The position numbers were made by a program, and so were the translations under genes. Of a DNA stretch of 64,000 bases, positions 33,111 to 44,844 are shown piece by piece. Origin of the DNA: Bos javanicus (lineage: Eukaryota; Chordata; Mammalia; Artiodactyla; Bovidae); NCBI RefSeq assembly GCF_032452875.1, contig NC_083885.1, forward strand, positions 35,629,925-35,693,924. Direction: 5' to 3'. Position 1 is the stretch's first letter; each line of letters starts with the position of its first letter. The notes under the pieces were generated by a model. That model made no database searches and was not told the origin of the DNA. It worked only from the letters and a program-made list of their open reading frames with translations.

Positions 33111-34404
33111 GCGTGGGGGTGGGGAGCAGGCACAGAGGAACAATCAAACAAGAGCTTGTGGTGGAGATGGGGAATGTGTGCCATGGAGAGGAAGAACTTT
33201 TCTAAACTCTGACTTTTCTCCAAGGCTCCTGTTGTCCCTAATGTGGAACAAGGTGGGCTGGACTGAGCTAAGCTGTACCATCGCTCAGAGGCCACAGGAG
33301 AGCCTTCAATGATGAGGGCTCAGGGCCAAGCATGTGGCAGCTGACAAAAGGGATGGTTTCCCTCATCTCAGACCCTGACTGGCATACACACAGGAGGGAG
33401 AAGGGACCCACACCATCCCTGTCCATGAGCCTGGCCCAGTCTGGGGTTCTGTCCATTGCACTGGGTCCCTGGGTCTCCTGGTTTTGCACAGGGCTCTCAG
33501 GAGGCTGGAGGTGGGTCAGATGGCTGCCTGCCATCTAAAACAGCTTTGGGAGCTGACCTGAATCCTGGCCCTGGGTAAGGAAAAGGGGTAGAGAGAATTT
33601 GTGTATAGATGTGTGTTGATTCCTCACTGCCTGCAGGGCTCCCAGCCATTGCCGCCTTTCTTCCAAAGGTGCTAACACTCTTCCTGCAGCTGGTGCTTAC
33701 TTCTGCCCCAGCCTTCATCACACTCCAGATTAGGGTTCTCAGTCTCCTCCATAGCAGAAACCTTCCCCAAGACATGAGCCCTTTTAAGTGTTCTCCAAGT
33801 GCACAGTGGCTGGGAACACAGATGCATCGCTGAACATTTGATGAATGGGTGAATTTCTGCAACCGTCTATAGCTTCTGTGGTCCCTGCCCAGTGGTGGGG
33901 CTGGCGGGCCCACGATCTCCCTCCTGTCTTCTCCCTGGCCTGACCGGCTGAGCCCCTGGTTCAGATAAAGTCATATGTGGAGGGCAGAGGGGTTAGATAA
34001 AGGTTCATTTTCTCCATCCAGATAACCTGGGAGGTATTGGTGTATGTGTGTGTGTGTGTGGGCAGTAGGGATGACACATCCTGAGACTGCATTATTTTAT
34101 GATGAGAAAGAGGTGAGGTGGCTAAACTTCTGGGGCCTTTTAGTATACTAAGGGTCGTGTTACATGTAATACTAATTGGTAGACCAAACATCTGCCGGAG
34201 GCAGAAGGCTGTAGTGTGATGTCTGGACTCTAAATTCCATACTTAGGCCCTCAAGGTTGGAGATCCTCTGAAGGCAGGACTGCTTATTGGAAGGGTCTTT
34301 CACCCACTTAATGCTGTTTGCTCCCTCTCCTTTACTACTGTTGTCTTCTGCCTCGAATCTTCCCTTCCCCCACTCCAAGCCAGAGATTCATTCAGGATTC
34401 TGAA
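33111..34404. other. Intergenic DNA, nothing recognised
   Basis: No gene. A short (GT)8-like run lies near 34045. Confidence 0.4.
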
Positions 34405-34640
34405 ATGGAAATCTCCTGCTCTAAACCCTTTTGTGGCTCCCTCCTGCACTCAGGATAAAGTCCAGAGAGCTCACAGTGGCATAAACCACTCTCCCCATTC
34501 ATCGGGCCTTATTTTTGGCTTTTATTCACTGCATGTACTCTCTGGTCTTTGGAAATCTGTTTTCTGCCTGGAACCATCATGCCCATCTCTCCAGTTCCTA
34601 CTTAGCCCTGCAGCCAGGGTGATTATGAGTTTCCTCTGAG
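34405..34640 (+). repeat. L2 LINE remnant, sense
   Basis: CTGCACTCAGGATAAAGTCC and TTCTGCCTGGAACCATCATG resemble L2. Confidence 0.55.
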
Positions 34641-34949
34641 TTCTTGGCAGAGCCATAATAATCTCTTTGCACAGTGATTAGATTTGCTGGCCTCTCCCTG
34701 ATGCCTGAAGGGAGATTAATTTATCTCTGCCTCCCCAGGTCCAGCACAGGTACGGGTACAGAGCATAGGGCAGGGAAAGTTTTCTGACTTCAGGGATGAA
34801 CCAATCCAAGATAGACGTCTCACTGGTCTGGACATGCCCTGTCTTCCTGACCCTAGGCTTATTTGGGCTCTCCCTAGGGTTCCCTGGTAGCTCATGTTGT
34901 CAGTCCACATATTGAGACATTTCTTCAGGGTGGTCCACCTTGCCCTCTT

Positions 34950-35270
34950 CAGTTCAGTCAGTTCAGTTCAGTTCATGCCTGACTCTTTGTGACCCAATGG
35001 ACTGCAACACCCCAGGGTTCCCTGTCCATCACCAACTCCCGGAGCGTCCTCAAACTCATGTCCATCGAGTCGGTGACGCCATCCAACTATTTCATCCTCT
35101 TGTCGTCCCCTTCTGCCTTCAGTCTTTTCCAATGAGTCAGTTCTTCACATCAAGTGGCCAAAGTATTGGAGCTTCAGCTTCAGCATCAGTCCTTCCAATG
35201 AATATTCAGAACTGATTTCCTTTAGGATTGACTGGTTTGATCTTCCAGTCCAAGGGATTCTCAAGTCTCT
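34950..35270 (-). mobile_element. BovB LINE 3' fragment, antisense
   Basis: Starts with a small tandem expansion of the terminal GTTCA unit (CAGTTCAGTCAGTTCAGTTC) and runs to GATTCTCAAGTCT. It is about 0.5 kb upstream of the small CpG patch. Confidence 0.87.
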
Positions 35271-35759
35271 AGCCAGGGGCTTTTTTGTAGACAGTGTAGA
35301 ATATGCCTGGGCTCTTGCATCTGCCTGAGACCCTGGTTCTTCTGGCAACACACTTCTAGGGATGCTATGCCCTTCAGGGCCTGGAACTAGGAGAGGTAGT
35401 CGCTGTCACCTCTCCCAGATTTTGGTTCACCCTGTGCCTTGGAGGAGTCCTAAGTAAACAAGCCAGGCTCAGCGTCCCTGGGCACAGCCTCCACCCCAGG
35501 CTCCAGGAGGAGGCGTTAGGTTGTCTCGGGGGAAGACTGGCCCGCTGGGGAGGGGCCGAGAGTTTGAAAACTGTTGATACACTGTCACTTCCTTCCCACT
35601 AACAGCCACTCAGTTTGGGTAGTACAGTTACTCCCGCTTAATGGATGTGCATCGGGATGCAGAGGTCACAAGAGCCCTTACAGTGGCGTGAGTTCACGAT
35701 GGGCTTTCCCATTCCATTAGCCTGACACAGCAGGGGACAGACCCTGCTCCTAGAACTTC
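35271..35759. other. Intergenic DNA upstream of NFATC3
   Basis: No repeat or gene recognised between the BovB fragment and the CpG-rich patch. Confidence 0.4.
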
Positions 35760-35930
35760 GCCAAGGTCTCGAATGTGCCGACTGTCCTCGAGAGAGCAGC
35801 TGCTAGGCGGGCTGGCGGGGGTAGACAAAGACTCAGTCGGCGAAGCGCGGGCTCCGCCCCTCAGGGGTGGGTCTGCAGCGACGGGTAACTCAGGCTTGAG
35901 GATCGTCGCGCAACCCAGGTCTTCTCCCGC
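35760..35930. promoter_or_regulatory. Small CpG-rich patch upstream of NFATC3
   Basis: This is a separate block with many CpG dinucleotides and a CCGCCC box (GGGCTCCGCCCC), about 0.85-1.0 kb upstream of the NFATC3 ATG, with ordinary sequence between it and the main island. It could be a distal promoter or enhancer, or the weak edge of the island. Confidence 0.4.
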
Positions 35931-36170
35931 TCCACTCTTGCTTAGCTGGAAGGCCAACCCAGTCCCCGCCCTCTGGAGACTCCGCCATTAAGGTTGGGGT
36001 GAAGAGATGAGGGTGTGAGTGATAGCCACATAACCCTCCCCAGCGCTGTTGCTTTCCCAAAACTCAGCCAGCAGAAGTAACTCTGCAGCCGCCAGTCACC
36101 GCACCTTTAACCCCAAGGCTCTTAGCGCCCCTTCCCCAGCTAGGGCTCCACCCAAGAAGGAAGGGGATCT

Positions 36171-36180
36171 CTGATTGGCC
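36171..36180 (-). promoter_or_regulatory. Inverted CCAAT box (CTGATTGGCC)
   Basis: CTGATTGGCC is a good NF-Y site on the minus strand, about 580 bp upstream of the NFATC3 ATG and 84 bp before the ZNF143-type motif. Its role is inferred from position only. Confidence 0.4.
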
Positions 36181-36263
36181 GGTAGTGGGCCCTTCAATCT
36201 AATTAGAGGGCTATGGACCCCACACTCTGGTACCGGGTCTGGAGGTGATGGAGTAGAGGCCAA

Positions 36264-36276
36264 ACTACAATTCCCA
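36264..36276 (+). promoter_or_regulatory. ZNF143-type promoter motif ACTACAATTCCCA
   Basis: The 13 bases match ACTAYRNNNCCCR exactly, a conserved mammalian promoter motif linked to ZNF143 (STAF). It lies about 490 bp upstream of the NFATC3 ATG at the edge of the CpG island. Binding is not shown by sequence alone. Confidence 0.6.
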
Positions 36277-36674
36277 AGAGGTAGCAGGGCTACCCGACTC
36301 TCCATGATCACATGGCTTCCTTCTCCGGGAGAGGGAGTCACGCGGTAGGCCGGTTGAGAGGGCGGGGCCGTCGGGCTAGCCCGCGGCGCCAGTGGCCTAT
36401 GGGCTGCCGGGTCAGACGGGCGCGCGGTAGGGGGCGGGGCCTGGCGCGCGTTACGGCGCGGGAGCGCGCGGGTGGCGGCGGCTTTTGGGGGGGCGGGGAA
36501 TATCGTCTAAGGCGACCGTGGCAGCTTGGGCACCGACGACTGCCAGTGGCGGCGGCTCGTGGTGCGGCTCGGCGCGCGGCCAGTTTTCGAGTTCGGAACG
36601 GAAAGCTCGGCGTCGCGGTCCCCGCCCGGAAAGTTTGCTGCGGAGCCGCGAACTCCTGGCCGGAGCGGCCCGGC

Positions 36675-36689
36675 ATGAAGCGGCGCTGA
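36675..36689 (+). promoter_or_regulatory. NFATC3: Four-codon upstream ORF (MKRR) in the NFATC3 leader
   Basis: ATG AAG CGG CGC TGA ends 60 nt before the NFATC3 ATG. G at -3 gives it a better context than the main start, which has C at -3. If transcripts start upstream of 36675, this uORF should reduce or time translation by requiring reinitiation. That it is transcribed is inferred. Confidence 0.6.
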
Positions 36690-36749
36690 GGAGCCGCCGC
36701 CGCCGCCGCAGCCGCCTGAGGAGGAGCCGCAGCACCCCGGGCCACGCCG

Positions 36750-36852
36750 ATGACTACTGCAAACTGTGGCGCCCACGACGAGCTCGACTTTAAACTCGTC
36801 TTTGGCGAGGACGGGGCGCCGGCGCCGCCGCCCCCGGGCTCGCGGCCTGCAG
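36750..36852 (+). CDS. NFATC3: NFATC3 first coding exon (residues 1-34, partial gene)
   Basis: NFATC3 (NFAT4) is a calcineurin-activated transcription factor that moves from cytoplasm to nucleus. This exon encodes the N-terminus [20 protein letters not shown] followed by a Pro/Ala-rich stretch ending GSRPA, plus the first base of codon 35. The donor is [19 protein letters not shown] matches the acidic and hydrophobic ELDFxxLF-like element of the NFAT N-terminal transactivation domain. The calcineurin-docking, Ser/Pro-repeat and Rel-homology regions are in later exons outside the window. The ATG has a weak context (C at -3, A at +4) but no other in-frame start fits the family. The exon sits in a CpG island. 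Confidence 0.96.
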
Positions 36853-38576
36853 GTGGGTGCCGGGCGGGGCGGGAATGGGGAGCGTCAGCTCTTCTCGCTC
36901 GCACGGGCTCGCCCCCTCCCTGGCCCCTTGGTCGTCCCGAGTCTGGTAACGTCGTGTGTGTGTGGGTGTGTGTGTGTGTGGTGAGTAAAGAGCGGATTTA
37001 AACCGCTGAGGAGGCGTGTGAGTCGCAGCGACTTGGAAGTGGCTGCGGGCTTGGCTGGAAGCGAACTAGTGGGGACCTGGACTCCGGGGGTTTGGAGGCC
37101 GAGGTTCGGGGCCGCTGCCCGGGTGGCGTCTGGTTGTCGCTGCTTTGCCAGCGTGGTGTGAAGGAAATGTCCCTGTGAAGTGTAAGCAGGCTTGGTTTTT
37201 CATCTATTCTAAGTGTTAAAAACAATCTCCATTTGAAAGATGCGCATTCTGGAAGTGCAGGAGCTCTCTAAAATTCGTGCTCATGTCTATTTAAATATAC
37301 TTCGCTAGGAGAGTAATGCTGTAGTGTTAAATTTCCACTTGTGCAAGTTAATGGCTCACATTTAATTAGAAGTGTAACTATAACGGGGCTTTTCTGAAAA
37401 ATAGGTTTCTATTTTTTTCTTTTTTTTATTGCAGCAGAGTGTTTGGAACATTTTTAAAAGTGGGGTGCCTTGTCCGTAATTCTCCTAGAAAGTTCTGGAA
37501 GTCAGTTTTTATTTTCAGAAAAAGCTCACCTCGGAAGATGTTTTGAAGGAGATCCTGTATTGAGTTTAAAGGAGATCGTGAAAGGCTGGGCACCATAATG
37601 CTTGGAGGTCAGACCAATCAGGAAATAGAAACAGGATGGCTGGGGACTTGGAACTCTCCTGTGACCTGGTTTGGAATACTGTGGTTCATTAAGTTCAGTT
37701 TCCCTATTACTTATGCAAGCGAACTTCAAAAGGGAAATGGATAAGACTAATCCCCCTTTATTCTTTCCGGGTGTTAGGTGAATTACTTAATGTTCATACT
37801 GATGTTCAACAGACTGTTCTGTAGGCTTGCATTGAAAAACGTATCAGAACGTATTATATAAAGAATCTCTGCGAAGTATTTGTACTGTATTATCAGTTCT
37901 CTTAGGTTTTTTTTTATGTTAGATGTCTTTTTCAAATCCATTGACATCGTTTGAGCACCTGTTATGCTCAGGATGGTGTTTGGTAGTGTTATGATGGGCG
38001 CAGAAAGAACTGAGAGGCCCCTCAAGGAACTTGGGAAATGGGATGGAGGCACATAACCCAAATAACTGTGCTACTAGGCTGACTGAATGGTGCAGCTTAT
38101 GATAGAGGTAGAAACGGGAAAAGTGGCTTTTATGGAGAGGGTTGCATTGAATTGTACTTAGATTATTGGGGTTTAACAAAAAAATACATCGTTTGAATGA
38201 GTATTTTCATTATAGAAAATGATATAGTTAATGATGTCAGCAAACTTTTATTGGACACAAACTTGATTGAGAACATGGTATACCAAACAGATGATCCATA
38301 AGGATGTTAATCAAACATGTAATAAAGGAGAATCATCATGTAGTTGGAATTGTATGTACATCTCAAACATTAACATTTACAAGCTATGAAAACAGCTTTT
38401 TAAGGAATGATTTTTGCCATAAGTCCTCTAAAAAACATTTTGATATGGGTCAAAATCAAAATGGGTCTAGAAGAAGTTAAGATTTGAAACTTGATTAATA
38501 ACTGGTTTTCCCAAAGTTAAACTTGAGCAGTTTTATTTGTGACAAAACGTCCCTTTTAAAGTAGTCTAGTAGCTAT
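36853..38576 (+). other. NFATC3: NFATC3 intron 1, 5' part
   Basis: After the CpG island the sequence turns AT-rich. A short GT-rich run lies at 36956-36980. No exon or confident repeat is seen, apart from weak L2-like sequence near 37940. Confidence 0.45.
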
Positions 38577-39070
38577 TTTTTTTAAGTCTTAAAAACTTAA
38601 GGTAAAATACACATGACACAAACCATTTTTAATTGAATGATTCAGTGGCATTTAGTGCAGTCACAGCATTGTGCAACCACATCTATCTAGTTTCAAAACA
38701 TTTTCATCACCCTAAAAGGAAACCCCAAACCCATTAAGCAGTTGCTTTTCTTTCTCCCTTGCCCCCTCCCAGTCCCTGGCAGCCCAGTCTCTAATCTGGG
38801 ATCTGTCTCTATGGGTTTACCTATTCTGGATATTTTATATAAATGGAATCATACATATATGACCTTTAGTGTCTGTCTTCTTTCACTTGGTGTAGTGTTT
38901 TTGTGGTTCATCCGCGCTATAGAACATAGCAGTATTTTGTTCCTTTTTATGACTGAATTATATTCTATCGTATATTTATTCCGATTTCTTTATCTATTCA
39001 TCCATTGATGGACATGAGTTTTTTTCTACTTTTTGGCGGTTGTAAATAGTGCTGCTATGAACACCCACTA
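38577..39070 (-). mobile_element. L1 ORF2-side fragment, antisense
   Basis: GTGCAACCACATCTATCTAG, TGGAATCATACATATATGAC and TTGTAAATAGTGCTGCTATG are antisense L1 landmarks also seen near 5250 and 58250. Confidence 0.75.
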
Positions 39071-39151
39071 GCTAATTTTTAAATTCTTTTGAAAATGATG
39101 TGTTAAATGTTCAAAATTAAGGTTTCAAAGTTATTTGTCATATTAATTTTC

Positions 39152-39291
39152 ATTAAAAAATATTTATTTATTTATTAGGCTGTGCTGTGTGATAGTTGAG
39201 GCATATGGGATTCTAGCTCTCTAACTCAGGATTGAACTCAGGCACCTGCATGGGAAGTGCAGTCTTAGTCACTGGAGCACCAGGGAAGTTC
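39152..39291 (-). mobile_element. Degraded tRNA-type SINE, antisense
   Basis: TTTATTTATTTATTAGGCTG start and CACTGGAGCACCAGGGAAGT reverse head. Confidence 0.75.
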
Positions 39292-39507
39292 AAAATTTCA
39301 TTTTGAAGTTCAAAGTTTCATTTTATTAAGCATAATTAAGAGTGTGTAGTTTGAAGGACTAAGTGGATTAACTAACATCCTTTTAAGATGATAATATGCA
39401 GTAACGTGGGCCATGAGAGTAAAATTGCTTACTAGAATTCAGATCAGTATTGGGTCGTGTCAGTGAGTTTGCTTGTGTCTGAGTTCTCTTCCTCAGTGAA
39501 GTGGAAC

Positions 39508-39602
39508 ATTCCACGAGGGCAGGGATAATATTGGTATCTTGTTTATAGATGCCTAGCACAGTGCCTTTAACATAGTAGGCACCCAGTATTTGTTCAGTTA
39601 AG
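39508..39602 (+). repeat. L2 3' end, sense
   Basis: GAGGGCAGGGATAATATTGG and TAGCACAGTGCCTTTAACAT with AGTAGGCACCCAGTATTTGT are diagnostic of L2 3' ends. Confidence 0.75.
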
Positions 39603-41642
39603 GAAAAAGTACCACTTAAGTTTTGAGTCAGTTGTTTTTTCTTTTTTGTGTGTGGTAAGGGAAGTTTATGAGACTTGTCTTAGTTCTTTGACTTTTTATT
39701 GGTCAATACCATAAGATGGCAGATCTTGGTCATTTTGGGTTCCAGGTTTTCCTTCTCTCTAAAGGCTTGAGAGTACTTGTGTCATATCTAAATTTCCATA
39801 CAGAAGATTTTAAAAAATATTTGGAGGTGGAGAGGATAGTGGATGGAGACTGAGGACAAGGCAAGAAGCTGAATTTAGTGAATATCCTAAGCAAGCTGGT
39901 AAAATACAAATGAGATGATTTGACACTGGATAAAGTCAATACATTGTGACTGACTTAAGTTTATTACTTACCAAGGTATTTTGAGATTTTTTTTCCATTA
40001 AAGAAAATTTAAGATTCTAGAGTCTTTAGCTTTTTTTTTTTTTTAAAATATGAGGACAGGGTTAACTTTGACATTTTTCCAGTTAAAAGTGAATCAAAAT
40101 ACTATGTTCACATATCCTTTACTTTAATACCTAGTTTGAAAATGAAGATATACCTCATGAGTAAATAGAAAATTTTAAATTGGTGTTTAATGTATTTCGC
40201 TAATATTATTTCCCATCATGAAGGGTAGCTTCTGGTGCTCTATTTTAGTGTATTGATATATATTAGTTAGATGTTGTAATAATCTTTATGTTTCAGATTT
40301 AAAGTTTCATTCTTAGGATTTGTTCGCTAGTAAACTTGGACTTTCTAGTCCCAGAGGAGAGTCACTGGGAGGAGGGTGTGCTGTAGGTGTGTTGTATTTT
40401 ATCTGTTGTTCGTTTTTAAAAGGAGAGAAATAGATGGAATATGTATTTTTGTTAGAAATTTACTTTATGGTAAGTGTAGTTTTGTCAGATACCACTTTAA
40501 TATGCAGCTTTTTCACACATAAAGTTGAGGGGAAATTTTTTTTAATAAAAATTAAAAAATGAATTTGAGAAACTTTTTCTAGATCATTGTCCTAATCTTT
40601 AATCTGTAGTGTTTGACTTTGTTTAGTGCTTGGACATCTGATTCATGTATTCTTTATAATTTACTGTCTTTTAGATAATTTCATTTTCTCACTTTTTTGT
40701 TTTTATTAAAATTTGTACTCTGTTTTTGTTTCTCTTGTTTTAAATGAGATAATGTATTTAAAGGTCTTAGCACAGTCCTTGGCCCAGTGATACTCAGTAA
40801 GTGGTGGTAATTTTTTTTCAAAATGGTAAGATTTTTTAAAAAACACCTGAAAATTGATGATTGATTATTTTTTTATTTCCTCCTATTTTCTAGACCTTTT
40901 TTCTATAGTAAACTAAAATATTGAGAGAGAGTAAGGGCAGATGAGAGATCCAGTCTTTTAAACCTTACTAAATGAGTTGGAATATTTGTCTTAAATATTT
41001 TTATTTTTTTCTTTTAATTCTATTCCTGTTTTCAATGTTACCTCCTTTCTCATATCTTACTAAATATGTGCACTGAAGGTCACTTGGTTTTAATTACATT
41101 TTTCTGCTTACTTGAATTACATTGTCACTAACTCAGGATGGTGTGAAGGATGGTTGCTTTACTGACCATACTAAGTATAATTGGATATTTAAATCAGTAT
41201 GAAAAAGGGAAGTTGCGTGTATGGTTTCCTGTAGAAATTAATGGTGTGTTTATACAGCACATTAGATACTATAAAGGAAGATTTGATTACTGCTGAACGT
41301 TACTTTCATACCATCGGTCAGCTTTTCCCTTAGACTTGAATGCAGTGAGAATATGTATTTGGTGATTGAGTCAATGATAAACGCTTCACCATTTCACTTG
41401 GAAAAATAATATTCTGTTTCCTTGACATTTTTCCTGATAGACATAGACAATACTCCTGAGGGTATTAGCAGAATTTTGTGACGGAGATTAGTGAATTAAC
41501 TGTGTTTTAGTGAGTATGGGGGAAAATTAAGGAAAACATTTTAGTTGTTTTGTTAAAACTTTATCATTGTAAGAGCATTGCTATACCTGTGCTTTCTTAG
41601 ATTTTCCCATTTGCTGATTGTTTTTGTTGTTGTTTATAGTTG
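39603..41642 (+). other. NFATC3: NFATC3 intron 1, AT-rich, mostly unidentified
   Basis: A short MIR 3' end is likely at 40738-40812 (TTAGCACAGTCCTTGGCCCA). The rest is AT-rich with no coding signal. Confidence 0.45.
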
Positions 41643-41985
41643 CTCAGTTCAGTTCAGTCGCTCAGTTGTGTCCGACTCTTTGTGACCCCATGGACCGCAG
41701 CACGCCAGGCTTCCCTGTCCATCACCAACTCCTGGAGTTTATCCAAACTTATGTCCATTGAGTCAGTGATGCCATCCAACCATCTCATCCTCTGTTGTCC
41801 GCTTCTCCTCCTGCCTTCAATCTTTCCCAGCATCAGGATCTTTTCCAGTGAGTCAGCTCTTCACATCAGGTGGCCAAAGTATTGGAGATTCAGTTTCAAA
41901 TCAGTCCTTCCGATGAACACTCAGGACTGATCTCCTTTAGGATGGACTGGTTAGATCACCTTGCAGTCCAAGGGACTCTCAAAAG
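41643..41985 (-). mobile_element. BovB LINE 3' fragment, antisense
   Basis: CTCAGTTCAGTTCAGTCGCT to AGTCCAAGGGACTCTCAAAA, 5'-truncated. Confidence 0.88.
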
Positions 41986-42075
41986 TCTTTAGTTGCTCAG
42001 TTGTGTCCAACTCTTTTACTACCTCATGGACTGTAACCTGTCAGGTTCCTCTGTCAGTGGGATTTGCCAGTACGG
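41986..42075 (-). mobile_element. Bov-tA or BovB tail fragment abutting BovB
   Basis: TTGCTCAGTTGTGTCCAACT repeats the end sequence and continues into TCAGGTTCCTCTGTCAGTGG, a Bov-tA-type tail in the same orientation directly after BovB. Confidence 0.65.
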
Positions 42076-43569
42076 AAAGGTTATTTTGGCATATATTCTA
42101 AACTATTACCAGAGATAATACTATAGTAATTTTATTAGATGATATAAAAATTAAAACTTGGGTATTGTGTATATTGCCAAGACACTGCGGGGAGGGTCTA
42201 GTAAGGCCTGAAACTTAAGTATTTAAGGGCATTTGAAATATTAAGAAAAGTTGTAGAATTAACTTATTATTATGACTTGCCTTTGGTAGCAACCAATGAA
42301 CTTTGCCTAAAATTATTGTATGTATTTTTACTGAATTATATCCCAGACTTTGCTTTTGAGTCTTGCTCTGCGTTTATTTTTTCAATGAAGTGTGATCATG
42401 AAGACATTTTTGGTAAGAAAATGTGGAGTTCATTGTTCTTCAGAAAAAATGATAAATACTAATATATAAAATGGAAACATTTTAAGAGAAGATAATGAGT
42501 TGTGTTACTGATTGTGAAGTTTAATGTATCTTTTACTTACCTTCTTAGTATGTGATTTAGTATGGTGATGTTTTATATTAAATAAGAGGTGGGATTGAGG
42601 AAGCCAGAATACATTGAAGTCGATTGCATTACTGCTAAGAGATAGGAAACCTGAGTTAGTTGAGCCTCATTTGATAGAAAGCAGTGGTTTGACTGCTCAC
42701 AGCAGTAACATAAATAAGGAAGGTGTTGTCTAAAGCTGTTCTAGTGGGTCAGGGGAGTAGACACAGCAGACTTGGCAGTAAGCCTGGCTTCTAAAACAAA
42801 ATCCAAGTCATCAAATTTGCCCAGGCATGCCATATGAGGTTCAAGTAACAGTGGAATTTAAGAGGAGTAAATTTGTTCAGGGAGGCTTAGGAGAGTCACA
42901 AGCAGTAGCAAGCTTTTTTAACAGCCATAATTTTAGCTCATACATAGCATGAGTCTGCATGTATTTCAATATTTCTGGTAATGTTTATAAATTATATAGC
43001 ATGAGTCTCACCTGTTTGCATGAATTCAGTGGACTTGAGAAGACAGGAACAATTGGATCTGTAAGATTTAAGCAGAATATTCTATGAATTGTCTATGAAT
43101 TGATAGCTGAACTTTAGTTGTTGGGACAGTTCTAATTAACATATTGATATTCCTGTGTGTAAGGAAAGTGCGTCTTTATGAAAACCTGAAAATCTCAGGT
43201 ACACTGGAAAAGTCACTCGACGGTTTCATTTTCTTAACAAAATGTATAGTTTCTATTTATCTTATGTTTCAGAAGTGGGTGAGATTTTTAATGTTTTAAA
43301 ATCTATTTTCAGTGTCTTAAAATTTTTATATTTCTTAATTTTGTATTAAATTTTTATCATCTTTGCTGTTTAATTTGAAAATAGGATTATGTGAGCTTTG
43401 AAATTATAACTTTTTTTAAATAATGTTGATTTATGTCACATGTAAAAATATTTCTAAAAACATTTTTACATCATCGGCCAGAACACTTTTATTGGACAGT
43501 TTGTGAGTCATACTTAAATGTAAATATTTTTCAATATTAGTTTAAAATAAAAGTATTTTTAAATTAAAA
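42076..43569 (+). other. NFATC3: NFATC3 intron 1, nothing recognised
   Basis: AT-rich intronic sequence without coding or clear repeat signal. Confidence 0.4.
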
Positions 43570-43700
43570 AAATAGCATTCAGGAAAAATATGACATTCAG
43601 AAATTGTTGAAGCTAGATGATGGATATATGGGAATTCATTATAATATTCTGTATTTTTATGTATGTTTTAAAATTTCTATAATAGAAAGTTTTAAAATGA
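43570..43700 (+). repeat. Old L1-like 3' end, copy 1
   Basis: ACATTCAGAAATTGTTGAAG followed by TTTCTATAATAGAAAG. It is closely related to 44845-44955. Confidence 0.55.
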
Positions 43701-44214
43701 CAAACTCTTCAAGGCTCTCTATTAGGATAAGAAGAATATTCACTTAAAAAGTAGCATTGTGAAGTTGATAGAATTTGCTGTGGCATGTACTTTTTTTGAA
43801 AACTGGCTTAACAAAAGCTAGTTGTGGTATGTCTGATTTCCAAAACCCATTTCTCTCTTTGGGTAGAATTAGCAGTGGGATGTTGGTGGTGTACATAAAT
43901 AGGAAGGAAACTGATCTTGTGATGTGCTTTTGAGTAGGTATTTTTTAGTTTTTCTAAGTAGTTTTTCTAAAATATTTTCTAAGTAACTACATGGGATCAG
44001 AAAAATTCACTTAATGTTTAATGATTTAATGGCTTGAAATTTAAAAGTTTTTTAATGTTTGAAAAGTTTTAATATTTGACCATGTTGCTTATATCCATCA
44101 GTCTAATACTTATTAAGTATTGTTAATCTCTTGAAGTTTTAAATTTATTATGAAATGAAACTAGATAACTTGATCTTAATTTTAAGACTAGATTTTAAAT
44201 CTTAGTGGGTAGTC
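43701..44214 (+). other. NFATC3: NFATC3 intron 1, nothing recognised
   Basis: AT-rich sequence, no feature. Confidence 0.4.
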
Positions 44215-44312
44215 TTTCCCTTCTCCAGGGGATCTTCCCAACCCAGGGATTGAACCCAGGTCTCCTGCATTGCAGGCGGATTCTTTACCATCTGAGCCAC
44301 AAGGGAAGCCCT
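44215..44312 (-). mobile_element. Bov-tA head fragment, antisense
   Basis: AACCCAGGGATTGAACCCAG and CATCTGAGCCACAAGGGAAG, the tRNA-like half only. Confidence 0.85.
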
Positions 44313-44532
44313 ATATGTAATTAGTAGAGATTAATTCACAAAAATAATGCACATATAAATTCTTTTGATTGTGTACCTTTCAGAGCAAAGAAGATTTGAA
44401 ATTTTTATCTTAGGTTTTGCCATTTATGAATCATACTGAATTCTAAAGGAATATAAGTTTTAACCTTGTCCTTTGTATAAAGAAAGTCTTTGGGGAAAAT
44501 ACAGAAAGTTGTATTTAAATGTTACTTTTTAG

Positions 44533-44730
44533 GGACTTCCCTGGTAATCCAGTGGTTAAGAATCCACCTGCCAATGCAGGGGACACAGGTTCGATCCCTG
44601 GTCCAGGAAGATTCCACATGCCACTGGGCAACTAAGCCTGTGCACCACAACTACTGAAGCCCACGCGTGCTCTGCACACCATAGTGAAGACCCAGTGTAA
44701 CGTAAATAAATAAATGAAATTATTTTTTAA
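44533..44730 (+). mobile_element. CHR-2-type SINE, sense
   Basis: GGGACTTCCCTGGTAATCCA head and CACCACAACTACTGAAGCCC body, shortened internally, with AAATAAATAAATGAAA tail. Confidence 0.85.
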
Positions 44731-44844
44731 AAGTTACTTTTTAATTTTTTATTGTTGTATAAGCATTTTAAGGAAACTTGATATTTCCTCTGCCAGCAAC
44801 ATTTCCTTATAGTTTTCACTTCCTTTCAGTAAAGGTTCAGTGAA

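Larger units (their letters stand above)
36330..37140 (+). promoter_or_regulatory. NFATC3: NFATC3 CpG-island promoter and 5' UTR
   Basis: This stretch is very rich in G+C and CpG, unlike the AT-rich intron after it. GGGCGG GC boxes occur near 36361, 36431 and 36490. No TATA box is seen, which fits a dispersed housekeeping-type start. The transcription start cannot be fixed from sequence; a 5' UTR of a few hundred nt before 36750 is plausible. A CCG run at 36693-36709 lies in the probable 5' UTR. The island extends past the exon donor. Confidence 0.85.

Noticed and set aside
36312..36689. Long plus-strand open frame across the NFATC3 promoter
   Set aside because: GC-rich composition keeps all frames open here, several overlapping frames exist on both strands, and it has no domain. 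Part of it lies upstream of the likely transcription start.
36338..36904. 188-codon minus-strand frame opposite NFATC3 exon 1
   Set aside because: Ala, Arg and Pro-rich shadow of the CpG island and the true exon; no family resemblance.
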